A stretch of 33,547 bases of DNA from Deltaproteobacteria bacterium (GCA_021847245.1 JAJZUC010000028.1:1-33547), one strand, 5' to 3'. Positions 1 to 7,908 are shown, counted from the stretch's first letter. Numbers and translations are program-made. Notes: a model not told the origin generated them from the sequence alone.

Positions 1-436
1 GGGAGATGTCTCTGCCGGCGGCAAGGGGCCAGTCCCGGACGGTGAGCATCTCCGGCGTGCACCCCATGACGATGGTGGACCAGTTCTGGTTCCCGTAGAC
101 GACCTGGGCCGACCCCCGGACCGTGGGTGCCACCTCCCCCACCGAGGGGCACTCCGCCTTGATGGCCCTGGCGTCGTCGTAGGTGAGGGTCGGCGTGCCG
201 CCGGCGCCGGTGCGAAGCCCTCCGCTGGTGGTGGAGCCGGGGAGGACCAGGAGGAGGTTGCTCCCGATGCTGGAGATCTGGTCGGAGATCATCTTGCTGG
301 CCCCAGCGCCGATGGCAACCATGGCGATGACCGCGGCGATGCCGATGATGATGCCGAGCATGGTCAGAAGCGCCCGCATCTTGTTCACCCGCAGCGCCCG
401 AAGGGCGATCAGGAGGCTCTGCCAGAGGGTCGTCAT
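1..436 (-). CDS. macB: MacB-type ABC transporter permease, N-terminal part (cut by window edge)
   Basis: This is the membrane subunit of a MacAB-type tripartite export system; only about 145 N-terminal residues lie inside the window. The ATG at 436 overlaps the TGA of the upstream ATPase as ATGA, so the two are translationally coupled. A hydrophobic helix at about residues 22-46 (motif TMLGIIIGIAAVIAMVAIGAG) is followed by a soluble stretch that matches the start of the periplasmic domain of this permease family, including the SIGSNLLLVLPG segment. The permease and ATPase are separate genes here, not fused as in E. coli MacB. The exported substrate cannot be read from the sequence; MacB relatives export macrolides, peptides or lipoproteins. 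Confidence 0.88.
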   Translation of the reverse strand, partial: MTTLWQSLLIALRALRVNKMRALLTMLGIIIGIAAVIAMVAIGAGASKMISDQISSIGSNLLLVLPGSTTSGGLRTGAGGTPTLTYDDARAIKAECPSVGEVAPTVRGSAQVVYGNQNWSTIVMGCTPEMLTVRDWPLAAGRDIS

Positions 437-1158
437 GGGGCCTCCCCGGAGAGCGGCGCCGCCACGGCGGGGGAGGCGTTCGGCGTGTCGGCGATGATGG
501 TGCCGTCGCGGAAGATGAGGTGCCGGCCGGTGAAGGCCGCCACGTCCGGCTCGTGGGTGACCATGATGATGGTGATCCCCTGGCGGTTCAGCCCCTGGAA
601 GATCGCCATGATCTCGATGGTGGTCCGGGAGTCGAGGTTGCCGGTCGGCTCGTCGGCCATGATGATGGCCGGCTCGTTCACCAGCGCCCGGGCGATGGCG
701 ACCCGCTGCTGCTGGCCGCCGGAGAGCTGGTTCGAGTAGTGGTCGGAGCGGCCGGCGAGCCCCACCCGCTCCAGGGCCGCCAGGGCCCGCTCCCGCCGAA
801 GCGCCGCCGGCACCCGGGCGTAGACCAGCGGCAGCTCCACGTTCTCCCGGGCCGTGGTCCGGGCCAGGAGGTTGAACCCCTGGAAGACGAAGCCGATCTT
901 GCGGTTGCGGATCTCGGCCAGCTCGTTGCGGGAGAGCCTCCCGACATTCACCCCCTCCAGGAGATACTCGCCGGCGGTCGGGACGTCGAGGCACCCCAGC
1001 ATGTTCATGCAGGTGGACTTGCCGCTCCCCGACGCCCCCATGATGGCGACGAACTCCCCCCGCCGCACGGTAAAGGAGACCCCCTTCAGGGCCTCCACCC
1101 GCTGGTCCCCCATGGTGTAGACCTTGGTGACATCCGTGAGTCTTACCACCTCGCCCAT
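433..1158 (-). CDS. macB: MacB-type ABC transporter ATPase subunit
   Basis: This 241-residue ABC ATPase would energise the adjacent permease at the inner membrane. Walker A is GASGSGKST at 41-49, the Q-loop lies in VFQGFN near 91-96, the signature LSGGQ is at 145-149 with the run QQQRVAIARAL, and Walker B IIMADEP is at 165-171 followed by the D-loop LDS. The N-terminus and length fit the LolD/MacB/FtsE branch. The start ATG at 1158 follows directly on the TAG stop of the macA-like gene, and the stop overlaps the permease start, so the three genes form one tight operon. The substrate is unknown; a LolD-like role is less likely because an adaptor of the MacA type comes first. Confidence 0.95.
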   Translation of the reverse strand: MGEVVRLTDVTKVYTMGDQRVEALKGVSFTVRRGEFVAIMGASGSGKSTCMNMLGCLDVPTAGEYLLEGVNVGRLSRNELAEIRNRKIGFVFQGFNLLARTTARENVELPLVYARVPAALRRERALAALERVGLAGRSDHYSNQLSGGQQQRVAIARALVNEPAIIMADEPTGNLDSRTTIEIMAIFQGLNRQGITIIMVTHEPDVAAFTGRHLIFRDGTIIADTPNASPAVAAPLSGEAP

Positions 1159-2364
1159 CTAGAACCTCGGCCCCATCGGTCCGCCCATGCCGCCCGACTT
1201 TTTCCCCTGGGAGGTCACCTGGCCGACGATCACCTCCTCGTTTTCCCTGAGGTTGCCGGAAACGAGCTCCACCTGTCCGTCGTTGCTGATGCCGGTCTTG
1301 ACCGCCACCCGCACCGGCCTGTTCCCGGGACCGAGGATATACACCTGCTGTCCCCCCTCCTTCTTCCGGCGGCGCTGCTCCGGCGGCGCCTCCTCCGCCT
1401 GCGCCTCCTTCCCCTCCTTCTTCGGCCGGAAGCGGAGGGCGGCGGCGGGAAGCCTCAGGACGTTCTCCTTGCGGGCGGTCTCGATGCTGACGTTGGCGGT
1501 CATCCCCGGCTTGAGCTTCAGGTCCTTGTTGTCGACGTCGATCACCACCACGTAGGTGACGACGTTCTGGGTGACGACCGGGGCGTTTCGGACCTGCCGG
1601 ACCTGGCCGGTGAAGCGGCTCTCGGGATAGGCGTCGACGGTGAAGCTGACCAGCTGCCCCACCTGCACCCGGCTGATGTCGGCCTCGTCGACGCTGGTGT
1701 CGATCTCCATCCGGGTCAGGTCCTGGGCGATGGTGAAGAGGGTCGGGGTCTGGAACGAGGCGGCCACGGTCTGCCCCACGTCCACGTTGCGGGAGACGAC
1801 GATGCCGTCCACGGGCGAGCGGATGGTGGCGTAGCGGAGGTTGGTCTCCGCCTGGCTGAAGGAGCCGCGGGTCTGGGCCACGCTCCCTTCGGCCGCCTTC
1901 ACCGTCGCCAGCGCCTGCTGGTACCGGTTGTCGGCGGTGTCGAAATCGCTCTGGGAGACGACGCCGTCCTTGAGGAGCTGGCGGTTGCGCTCCAGGTTGC
2001 GACGGGCATCGACGAGGTCGGCCCGCGCCTTCTGGAGGGTGGCCTGGGCGTTCAGGTAGTTCCCCCGGGTCTGCTCCACCTGGGCCGAGAAGAGTGAGGG
2101 GTCGATCTGGGCGATGACCTCCCCCTTCCTGACCGGCGAGTTGTAGTCCACGAAGAGCTTATGGATGGTGCCCGAGACCTGGGTGCCGACCTGCACCGTC
2201 ACCACGGCGGCAAGGTTGCCGGTGGCGGAGACGGAGGAGACGATATCGCCCCGTTCGACCCTGGCGGTCCGGTAGACCGTTTCCGGCTTGCGGTTCAGGG
2301 CGAAGTACGCGGCGACGCCCGCCACCACGAGAACGGCGGCGGCAGGGATGAGGAATTTCTTCAT
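1159..2364 (-). CDS. macA: MacA-like periplasmic adaptor of ABC efflux pump
   Basis: This is a membrane fusion protein of about 401 residues that would link the MacB-type transporter to an outer-membrane channel. The start was placed at the ATG at 2364, which has a GAGG element 8 bases upstream and begins with MKKFLIP plus a single N-terminal anchor helix; a longer in-frame start at 2418 would add 18 polar residues before the anchor. The order is anchor (5-24), first half of the lipoyl-like domain (GTQVSGTIHKLFVDYNSPVRKG), alpha-hairpin (about 95-165), second lipoyl half (YATIRSPVDGIVV), beta-barrel and C-terminal membrane-proximal domain. A charged insert rich in Lys, Glu and Arg near 320-350 is unusual. 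It is the first gene of the operon, downstream of an attenuator-like leader. Confidence 0.93.
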   Translation of the reverse strand: MKKFLIPAAAVLVVAGVAAYFALNRKPETVYRTARVERGDIVSSVSATGNLAAVVTVQVGTQVSGTIHKLFVDYNSPVRKGEVIAQIDPSLFSAQVEQTRGNYLNAQATLQKARADLVDARRNLERNRQLLKDGVVSQSDFDTADNRYQQALATVKAAEGSVAQTRGSFSQAETNLRYATIRSPVDGIVVSRNVDVGQTVAASFQTPTLFTIAQDLTRMEIDTSVDEADISRVQVGQLVSFTVDAYPESRFTGQVRQVRNAPVVTQNVVTYVVVIDVDNKDLKLKPGMTANVSIETARKENVLRLPAAALRFRPKKEGKEAQAEEAPPEQRRRKKEGGQQVYILGPGNRPVRVAVKTGISNDGQVELVSGNLRENEEVIVGQVTSQGKKSGGMGGPMGPRF

Positions 2365-2442
2365 GCGGGAAACCTCGACGAGGGGAATGGCGTAATATTG
2401 TGAATTAAAACGCGGCACGACTCAATCGCGTTGACATGAAAA

Positions 2443-2470
2443 AGCCCCCTGGCAGTGAAACCAGGGGGCT
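2443..2470 (-). terminator. Intrinsic terminator before macA (attenuator terminator)
   Basis: A perfect 10-bp stem (AGCCCCCTGG paired with CCAGGGGGCT, 8-base loop) is followed on the minus strand by five T residues at 2438-2442. It lies between the leader ORF and macA, on the same strand as both, so transcripts from the promoter at 2624-2652 must read through it to express the efflux genes. On the plus strand it is followed only by a loose T-rich stretch. Confidence 0.8.
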
Positions 2471-2481
2471 CGTTGTTTTCA

Positions 2482-2505
2482 GCCCGCCACCGTCAGGCGG
2501 CGGGC
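2482..2505 (-). promoter_or_regulatory. GC-rich hairpin overlapping leader ORF stop codon
   Basis: Read on the minus strand, GCCCGCCGCC pairs with GGTGGCGGGC (10 bp, one G-U) around the loop TGAC, which contains the leader stop codon. The 3' arm ends in GGGCT, which could instead pair with the AGCCC that begins the terminator stem (2466-2470). Hairpin and terminator could therefore be alternatives to a weak 5-bp antiterminator. That alternation is inferred and has not been folded computationally. Confidence 0.45.
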
Positions 2506-2567
2506 CGGCGTCGGCAACCCTCCTTGCAACGGGTCACCGGGCGAAGCATATAAATGGTGGTCCACAT
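2493..2567 (-). CDS. 24-residue leader peptide upstream of macA
   Basis: A short ORF with a strong Shine-Dalgarno sequence (AAAGGAG, 8 bases before the ATG at 2567) encodes 24 residues. It begins MWTTIYMLRPV, contains two cysteines, and ends in an arginine-rich RRRPAA tail. Its stop codon sits in the loop of a stable hairpin, and an intrinsic terminator follows 23 bases further on, ahead of macA. A ribosome binding site this good on such a short frame, placed between a promoter and a terminator, is the layout of a translated attenuator leader. I do not recognise the peptide; it could also be a free-standing small protein. Confidence 0.5.
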   Translation of the reverse strand: MWTTIYMLRPVTRCKEGCRRRPAA

Positions 2568-2623
2568 GGCCTGGGTCTCCTTTCGCAGCGTTCTTTCCCG
2601 CCCGAGCGGGTCCGGATAATCAT

Positions 2624-2652
2624 ATGGTAATGGTCCCCCCCGGGAAAGTCAA
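2624..2652 (-). promoter_or_regulatory. Sigma-70-like promoter for the leader and macAB operon
   Basis: On the minus strand TTGACT (2652-2647) is separated by exactly 17 bases from TACCAT (2629-2624), predicting initiation near 2617, about 50 bases before the leader ORF. It begins only 24 bases after the stop of the DUF362 gene, so macAB has its own promoter and does not depend on read-through from the preceding operon. Confidence 0.6.
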
Positions 2653-2675
2653 CCTCAGGAAAAGATTAAATAATA

Positions 2676-3803
2676 TTATGCAATTTTCCTGATAATCCCC
2701 ATCAGCGCCCCGTCCCGCACGCCGAGCGCCCCTTCGGGGCAGAGCTCGCGGCAGCAGAAGCAGCGGATACAGGCGTGGTAGTCGAAATGGAGCCGGCCGT
2801 CCCGGATCGCGATGGCTCCCGGTGGGCAGGCGTCGCGGCAGATGCCGCAGAGCCTGCAGGCGCCGGGGATCTCGCAGGGACGGGAGGTGAGGTAGTGGCG
2901 CAGCCGGTTCTTGAGGAAGCGCGGCAGGCCGAACTGGACATCGGAGAGGTGGGGGAGCCGGAAGGGGGGAAGCTTCGCCTCCTCCACAGCCACCCCCCGG
3001 GTCTCGATGGCGGCCCGGTCCCAGCCGTCGAGGCCGAGGCACTCCGCGGCCCGCTCCACCCAGAGGAGCTTCTTCGGGATACCGGCCAGTTCGGCGGCAA
3101 TGACATCCACCGCCACCGGGTTGGTCCCGGCCAGGAGGAGCCCCGCGTGACGCGGGTCGCCGCTTCCCGGACCATTTCCCTCCATGGCGAGGACCGCATC
3201 GACGATGGTGAGATCGGGACGGCGCAACAGGTAAATCTCCAGGAGCATGCGGGCGAAGAGCTCCCGGTCGGCCCCCGCCTTCAGGTGCCACCCCGCCTTG
3301 GCGGCTCCGACCACCGCGCCGAAGAGGTTCTTCACGGCGCAGGTCATGGTCATCATCTCGTGGGTCTTGAGCTTGGGGAGGTTGATGAGCCGGTCCGCCT
3401 CCAGGTAGGGGCGGGCGACGGCGAACTCCCGGAACATCCCCTGGCCGCGCACCGTGACGGTCTCTTCGAAGGGGACGAGCTCGGCGCCGGTCTCCGCGAT
3501 GACCGCCAGCAGGCCGCTCTTCTCCGCCACCCGCCGGATGCCGCCGACGCCGGGAGAATCCCCCACGAGCGGAATCCCCCCCGCCTCCCTGACCTGGCCG
3601 ATCACCTCCCGGAGCAGCGCCGGGTGGGTGGTCACCGCCCGTTCCGGCTCCCTGGCGGCGAGCATGTTCGGCTTGAGCAGGACCCGTTCCCCGGGGCGGA
3701 CGAAGGCCCCCATCCCCCCGAGGGGGTTCAGCAGGCGCCGGATGGCCGGCCCGAGCACCTCGGGGCGGTAGCTTTCGGCCCCCTCCACGACAACGAGATT
3801 CAT
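2676..3803 (-). CDS. DUF362 domain protein with two C-terminal 4Fe-4S clusters
   Basis: The 375-residue product has a DUF362 domain over about residues 1-290, with the motifs RVLLKPNML, GDSPG, INLPKLKTHEMM and AVKNLFG typical of that family. A bacterial ferredoxin domain follows, with Cys316, 319, 322, 326 and Cys345, 348, 351, 355, each group CxxCxxCxxxCP. No signal peptide or membrane helix is visible, so it is probably cytoplasmic. The exact reaction of DUF362 proteins is not settled; the clusters imply electron transfer. Its ATG overlaps the TGA of the NADH dehydrogenase gene as ATGA, which suggests coupled expression and possibly a shared redox role. It begins directly with MNLVVVEGAES. 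Confidence 0.92.
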   Translation of the reverse strand: MNLVVVEGAESYRPEVLGPAIRRLLNPLGGMGAFVRPGERVLLKPNMLAAREPERAVTTHPALLREVIGQVREAGGIPLVGDSPGVGGIRRVAEKSGLLAVIAETGAELVPFEETVTVRGQGMFREFAVARPYLEADRLINLPKLKTHEMMTMTCAVKNLFGAVVGAAKAGWHLKAGADRELFARMLLEIYLLRRPDLTIVDAVLAMEGNGPGSGDPRHAGLLLAGTNPVAVDVIAAELAGIPKKLLWVERAAECLGLDGWDRAAIETRGVAVEEAKLPPFRLPHLSDVQFGLPRFLKNRLRHYLTSRPCEIPGACRLCGICRDACPPGAIAIRDGRLHFDYHACIRCFCCRELCPEGALGVRDGALMGIIRKIA

Positions 3804-5050
3804 TCCGCCACCCCCCGCTCGCGCTCGGTGATGAGCCGCACCTGCCGCTCATGGAACCAGTAGTACCAGATCCAGTTCAGCATGACGACGATCCGGTTGC
3901 GGAAGCCGATCAGGTAGTAGAGGTGGAGCAGAAGCCAGACCAGCCAGGCCAGATACCCCCGGAACTTCATCCCGAAGGCGCTCGCCACCGCGGCGCTCCG
4001 GCCGATGGTCGCCATGCTCCCCTTGTCGCGGTAGCGAAACGGCGGCGCGCTTTCCCCCCGCTCCCGGGCCAGGATCGAGCGCCCCGCGTAGATCCCCATC
4101 TGCATCGCCACCGGGGCCACCATCGGGAGGGGGGCGCCATCCTGTTCGAGATACGCCATGTCGCCGATGACACAGACCTCCGGATGGCCGGGAAGCGTCA
4201 GGTCGGGCTCCACCCGGATTCTTCCCCCCGGCCCCGGGGCGGCGGAAAGTGCAGCGGCAAGGGGGGCGGCCTTCACCCCCGCCGACCAGAAGAGGGTGTG
4301 GGCCGGGATGACGGCGCCGTCGTGGAGGATCACCCGCTCCGGGCCGGCATCCACCACCCGGGCGTTGAGGAGGACCTCCACCCCCATGCTCCGGAGCTTC
4401 TCCAGGGTGTAGACCTGCAGAGGGGGTTCCATGGCGGCCAGGAGGCGGTCGAACGCCTCCACCAGGACGACCCGGGCCGCCTGGACGCTCAGCTCCGGGT
4501 AATCCTTGGCGAGGACGAAGCGGACCAGCTCGATGAGGGCGCCGGCGAACTCGACGCCGGTGGGACCGCCCCCGACGATGACGAAGGTCATGAGCGCCCG
4601 GCGCCTGGCCGGGTCGGGCTCGACCACCGCCCGCTCGAAGGCGGTGAGGATATGGTTGCGGAGCCGCTCGCCGTCGACCAGCTCCTTCAGGTCGAAGGCG
4701 TGCCGCTCCACCGACTCCAGGCCGAAGTAGTTGGTGACGCTGCCGGCCCCGGCCACGAGATAGTCGTAGGGGATGTCGCCGTTGTCGGTCCGCACCTGCC
4801 GCGTCCCGAAATCGATCCCGGTCACCTCGGCCAGATGGAAGCGGGTTCCGGTCCACCCCCGGGCCATGGCGCGCACCGGGTAGGCGATGGATTCCTGTTC
4901 GAGCCCCGCCGTCGCCACCTGGTAGAGGAGCGGCTGAAAGAGGTGGTAGTTGTTCCGGTCGACCAGGGTAACGTCAAGCCCCTTCCCGGCCAGCTCCCGC
5001 GCTGCCCTGATCCCGCCGAACCCCATCCCGATGATGACGACCCGCTTCAC
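3800..5050 (-). CDS. ndh: Type II NADH dehydrogenase (NDH-2), membrane-associated flavoprotein
   Basis: The product would oxidise NADH and pass electrons to quinone without pumping protons. The start is set at the GTG at 5050, preceded by GAGGAG at 8 bases; the open frame runs further upstream but without family-like sequence. The 416-residue protein has an FAD-binding GMGFGG at 8-13, a second dinucleotide-binding VGGGPTG at 159-165, the flavin-contacting CVIGDMA near 293-299, and a C-terminal hydrophobic region (about 366-395, rich in Trp, Leu and Tyr) that would anchor it to the inner membrane. It is the first gene of a two-gene operon with DUF362. A Crp/Fnr-like palindrome upstream suggests redox control. 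A ferredoxin- or sulfide-linked relative of the same flavoprotein superfamily cannot be excluded. Confidence 0.92.
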   Translation of the reverse strand: MKRVVIIGMGFGGIRAARELAGKGLDVTLVDRNNYHLFQPLLYQVATAGLEQESIAYPVRAMARGWTGTRFHLAEVTGIDFGTRQVRTDNGDIPYDYLVAGAGSVTNYFGLESVERHAFDLKELVDGERLRNHILTAFERAVVEPDPARRRALMTFVIVGGGPTGVEFAGALIELVRFVLAKDYPELSVQAARVVLVEAFDRLLAAMEPPLQVYTLEKLRSMGVEVLLNARVVDAGPERVILHDGAVIPAHTLFWSAGVKAAPLAAALSAAPGPGGRIRVEPDLTLPGHPEVCVIGDMAYLEQDGAPLPMVAPVAMQMGIYAGRSILARERGESAPPFRYRDKGSMATIGRSAAVASAFGMKFRGYLAWLVWLLLHLYYLIGFRNRIVVMLNWIWYYWFHERQVRLITERERGVAE

Positions 5051-5080
5051 GATGACATCTCCTCTCCGGTTTCTTAGCCC

Positions 5081-5123
5081 AGCATAGTCCCGGCGTCCAT
5101 CCCCCGCCTTGACCCGGGTCAAG
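5081..5123 (-). promoter_or_regulatory. NDH-2 promoter with Crp/Fnr-type palindrome
   Basis: A perfect 16-bp palindrome CTTGACCCGGGTCAAG lies at 5108-5123. It has the TTGAC-N4-GTCAA form of Crp/Fnr-family sites (the Fnr consensus is TTGAT-N4-ATCAA). On the minus strand a TATGCT -10 element lies at 5086-5081, predicting a start near 5074. The palindrome is then centred at about -41.5, the class II activator position. No good -35 hexamer is needed or seen. The regulator is unknown. Confidence 0.5.
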
Positions 5124-5197
5124 AGCGGCGGTGATGGTGGAAGGATAGCCCGAATTGCGCTCCGGTACAACCGGCTGTTCGGTTTACACGATTTATC

Positions 5198-5206
5198 TGC
5201 TATGAT
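5198..5206 (+). promoter_or_regulatory. Possible extended -10 element for xerC
   Basis: TGCTATGAT matches an extended -10 (TGn followed by TATGAT) just before xerC. No convincing -35 is present. Initiation about 7 bases downstream would give a leader of only about 14 bases containing the AAGGAAG ribosome binding site, so this is weakly supported. Confidence 0.3.
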
Positions 5207-5226
5207 GGCCCCGAAAGGAAGCCGCC

Positions 5227-6111
5227 ATGGAAACCGCCATCGCCTCGTTTCTCCGCCATCTCGAAACGGAGCGCAACGCCTCGCCCCACACCCGGGAGGC
5301 CTACCGCTCGGACCTCGATCAGTTCCGGCAGTTCGTCTGCGGGGAGCTCGGCCAGGCTGCCGCCCCCGGCGCCGTCACCCACCTCCTCATCCGCCGCTGG
5401 CTCGCCCAGCTCCACCGCAGTCACCAGAAGAGCTCCATCGGGCGGAAACTGGCCGCGGTCCGCGCTCTCTTCAAACACCTCGTCCGCACCGGGAGCCTCG
5501 CCAGGAACCCGGCGGAGCTGGTCAGCACCCCGAAGCGGGAGAAGAAGGTCCCCTACCACCTCAACATCGACGAGGCGACCGCCCTCGTGGAGGCCCCCAA
5601 GGCCCCCGACCTCCTGAGCCTGCGCGACCGGGCGATCCTGGAGACCCTTTACTCCTGCGGCCTGCGCGTCTCGGAGCTGACCGGTCTCGACGTCGGCGGC
5701 CTCGACCTGGCCGATGGCACCGTGCGGGTCCTCGGCAAAGGAGGAAAGGAACGGGTCGTGCCGGTGGGAAGCCATGCCCGTTCGGCGCTTGGCGCCTACC
5801 TCGCCGCCCGTAGCCACCCCCCCGTCGGCACACCCCTCTTCCTGAACGCCCGGGGGGGACGCCTCACCTCCCGGAGCGTCCGGCGGGTGGTGGACAACCA
5901 TATCCTGCGGCTCGCCACCATGCGCCGGATCTCCCCCCACACCCTGCGCCACACCTTCGCCACCCACATGCTCGAAGGGGGGGCGGACCTGCGGGCCATC
6001 CAGGAGCTCCTCGGCCACGCCTCCCTCTCCACCACCCAGAAGTACACCCATGTCGGCATCGACCGGCTCATGGAGGTCTACGACCGGGCCCATCCCAAGG
6101 CCCGGAAATAA
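5227..6111 (+). CDS. xerC: Tyrosine recombinase XerC (chromosome dimer resolution)
   Basis: A 294-residue tyrosine recombinase with the family-standard length. The N-terminal SAM-like core-binding domain (about 1-95, with [16 protein letters not shown]) is followed by the catalytic domain. The catalytic residues are visible: Arg147 in CGLRVSEL, Lys171 in GKGGKER, His238 and Arg241 in [11 protein letters not shown], His264 in GHASL, and the nucleophile Tyr273 in TTQKYTH. XerC acts with XerD at dif to resolve chromosome dimers. The ATG at 5227 follows AAGGAAG by 5 bases. It is divergent from the NADH dehydrogenase operon. A phage or integron integrase is unlikely because the length, motif spacing and stand-alone housekeeping setting fit XerC/D; choosing XerC over XerD rests on overall resemblance. 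Confidence 0.92.
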   Translation: METAIASFLRHLETERNASPHTREAYRSDLDQFRQFVCGELGQAAAPGAVTHLLIRRWLAQLHRSHQKSSIGRKLAAVRALFKHLVRTGSLARNPAELVSTPKREKKVPYHLNIDEATALVEAPKAPDLLSLRDRAILETLYSCGLRVSELTGLDVGGLDLADGTVRVLGKGGKERVVPVGSHARSALGAYLAARSHPPVGTPLFLNARGGRLTSRSVRRVVDNHILRLATMRRISPHTLRHTFATHMLEGGADLRAIQELLGHASLSTTQKYTHVGIDRLMEVYDRAHPKARK

Positions 6112-6491
6112 ATCCTTGTCATTTCTCCGTTTATCCCGTACACTCGCTCCTTGACTGATCAACGCTCAGGCGGAAACCTCACGAAGTCCCTTAATTCCTT
6201 CTCCCGCCCTTAGCCCTTCATCGCTCACTAACCCCCCCTGCTTTCGACACGCTCGACAGCGCAGCAGCACAACCGGTTGGCGACGATGTCCCACGCCAGT
6301 CAGTATGTGCCGTTGCCGTTTCCTTCCAGGGCATAGGGATGCCCTGCGGCGCGCACGCCCACTTTCAGCCACTTTCCGACGACAACTCTCCGGCGTCCCT
6401 GAACAGGTGCGCGCGGCGCGACGTGGTGCGTTGCACGTCTGCCGTCCCACGGGGGGCGAGTTTCGTGCGGAAACCGACAAGGAACCATTGA
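6112..6491 (+). other. 380-bp non-coding gap upstream of rhlE
   Basis: No supported gene was found. A perfect 8-bp inverted repeat with a 4-base loop (CAGGGCAT-AGGG-ATGCCCTG) lies at 6327-6346 without a T-run, so it is not a terminator. A 75-codon frame at 6305-6532 overlaps the helicase start and has no recognisable protein character. The length would allow a structured 5' leader for the RNA helicase, but no known RNA family was recognised. Confidence 0.4.
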
Positions 6492-7829
6492 ATGACCTTC
6501 ACCGAACTGCAGCTCGCCCCCCCCATCCTTAAAGCCATTGCCGCCTGCGGCTACACCGAACCGACGCCGATCCAGGCGGAGGCGATCCCGAAGGCGCTTG
6601 CCGGCGTCGATCTCATGGCCACCGCCAAGACCGGCACCGGCAAGACCGCGGCCTTCGTCCTCCCTGCCCTCCAGCGTCTGGGCTCTCCCTCGCCGAAGCC
6701 GGGCCGCGGCCCCCGCGTGCTGGTCCTCACCCCGACCCGCGAACTGGCGACCCAGGTTACCGATGCGGTCCGCACCTACGGCAGGTTCATGCGCGTGCGG
6801 AGCGGCTCCATCCTCGGCGGGATGCCGTACCGCGAGCAGCTCCGCCTCCTCTCCGGACCGGTGGACCTCCTCGTGGCGACTCCCGGCCGGCTCGTCGACC
6901 TCCTGGAGCGGGGCAAACTCGACCTCTCGCGCCTGCAGATCCTCGTCCTCGACGAGGCGGACCGGATGCTCGACATGGGGTTCAGCGAGGATGTGAACCG
7001 GATCGCCGGCGCCACCCCCGCGGACCGCCAGACCCTCCTCTTCACGGCGACTCTCGACAAGGCGACGGCCCGCCTGGCCGAGGAGCTCCTGAACACCCCC
7101 GAACGAATCGAGATCACCGGCCCCAAGACCACCCACGAGCATATCGAGCAGCGCCTCCACGTGGCCGACGACCTCGGTCACAAAAACCGCCTGCTCCGCC
7201 ACCTGATCGCGGATGGCGAACTGCGCCGGGCGATCATCTTCTCCGCCACGAAGCGCGATGCCGAGAATCTCGCCGTCGAGCTCAAGGCCCAGGGCCATGC
7301 CGCCGCCGCCCTCCACGGCGACATGCCGCAGGGGGCCCGCAACCGCACCATCACCGCCATGAAGCAGGGTCGGATCCGGCTCCTGGTGGCAACCGACGTG
7401 GCGGCCCGGGGGCTCGACGTCTCCGGCATCAGCCACGTCATCAATTTCGACCTGCCGAAGTTCGCCGAGGATTACATCCACCGCATCGGCCGCACCGGCC
7501 GCGCCGGGGCGTCGGGAATCGCCATCTCCTTCGCCTCCCTCAACGAGCTGAGCTACCTCGACCGAATCGAGCGCTATATCGGCCAGCAGCTCCCCGAGCA
7601 CGCGATTCCGGGGTTGGAGCCGGCCCGTCCCCTCGTGCGCCTCGGCAAAGGGAGGCCGGGAGCGCCGGGGCAGAAGCGCGGCGGCAAGGGGTTTCCTCCC
7701 CGCGGCCCCCGGCGTGACAACGGGAACAGTGCCAGGGGGAAATCCACCTCCCGGGCCCCGTGGCAGGGGTCGAAACCTGCCGGAGCTGGTGCCGGCAAGC
7801 CCTCTCGGAACTCCCGGTTCGAGCGGTAA
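6492..7829 (+). CDS. rhlE: DEAD-box ATP-dependent RNA helicase, RhlE type
   Basis: A 445-residue cytoplasmic RNA helicase. The motifs appear in order: Q motif PTPIQAEAIP (25-33), motif I ATAKTGTGKT (43-52), Ia PTRELATQ (81-88), GG, TPGRL (130-134), II DEAD (154-157), III as TAT at 185-187 (most relatives have SAT), IIFSATKRDAENL, ATDVAARGLDV, and VI HRIGRTGRAG. The last 70 residues form a basic, Gly/Arg/Lys/Pro-rich tail, as in RhlE and related cold-shock or ribosome-assembly helicases, and probably bind RNA. The ATG at 6492 has an AAGGA element about 9 bases upstream. It stands alone on the plus strand. Which RNA it remodels cannot be told from sequence. Confidence 0.9.
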   Translation: MTFTELQLAPPILKAIAACGYTEPTPIQAEAIPKALAGVDLMATAKTGTGKTAAFVLPALQRLGSPSPKPGRGPRVLVLTPTRELATQVTDAVRTYGRFMRVRSGSILGGMPYREQLRLLSGPVDLLVATPGRLVDLLERGKLDLSRLQILVLDEADRMLDMGFSEDVNRIAGATPADRQTLLFTATLDKATARLAEELLNTPERIEITGPKTTHEHIEQRLHVADDLGHKNRLLRHLIADGELRRAIIFSATKRDAENLAVELKAQGHAAAALHGDMPQGARNRTITAMKQGRIRLLVATDVAARGLDVSGISHVINFDLPKFAEDYIHRIGRTGRAGASGIAISFASLNELSYLDRIERYIGQQLPEHAIPGLEPARPLVRLGKGRPGAPGQKRGGKGFPPRGPRRDNGNSARGKSTSRAPWQGSKPAGAGAGKPSRNSRFER

Positions 7830-7908
7830 ACGCCTGCAAGGAGCAGCCGGGATGCCGGAATCGGACAACTCTCGCCCCGGCAACCAGTAAACCAGAAAAA
7901 GCATTGCT

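Noticed and set aside
520-2097. Long open frame on the plus strand opposite macB/macA
   Set aside because: Its protein is Pro/Gly/Arg/His-rich without recognisable domains, and the minus strand has unmistakable ABC transporter genes; it is a GC-rich antisense artefact.
2471-2640. Cyclic-dinucleotide (GEMM) riboswitch before macA, common in Geobacter
   Set aside because: The conserved GEMM core segments were not found on either strand; the leader ORF and terminator explain the region better.
6305-6532. 75-codon frame before rhlE as a leader gene
   Set aside because: Arg-rich translation, no ribosome binding site, overlaps the helicase start; no evidence of a peptide.
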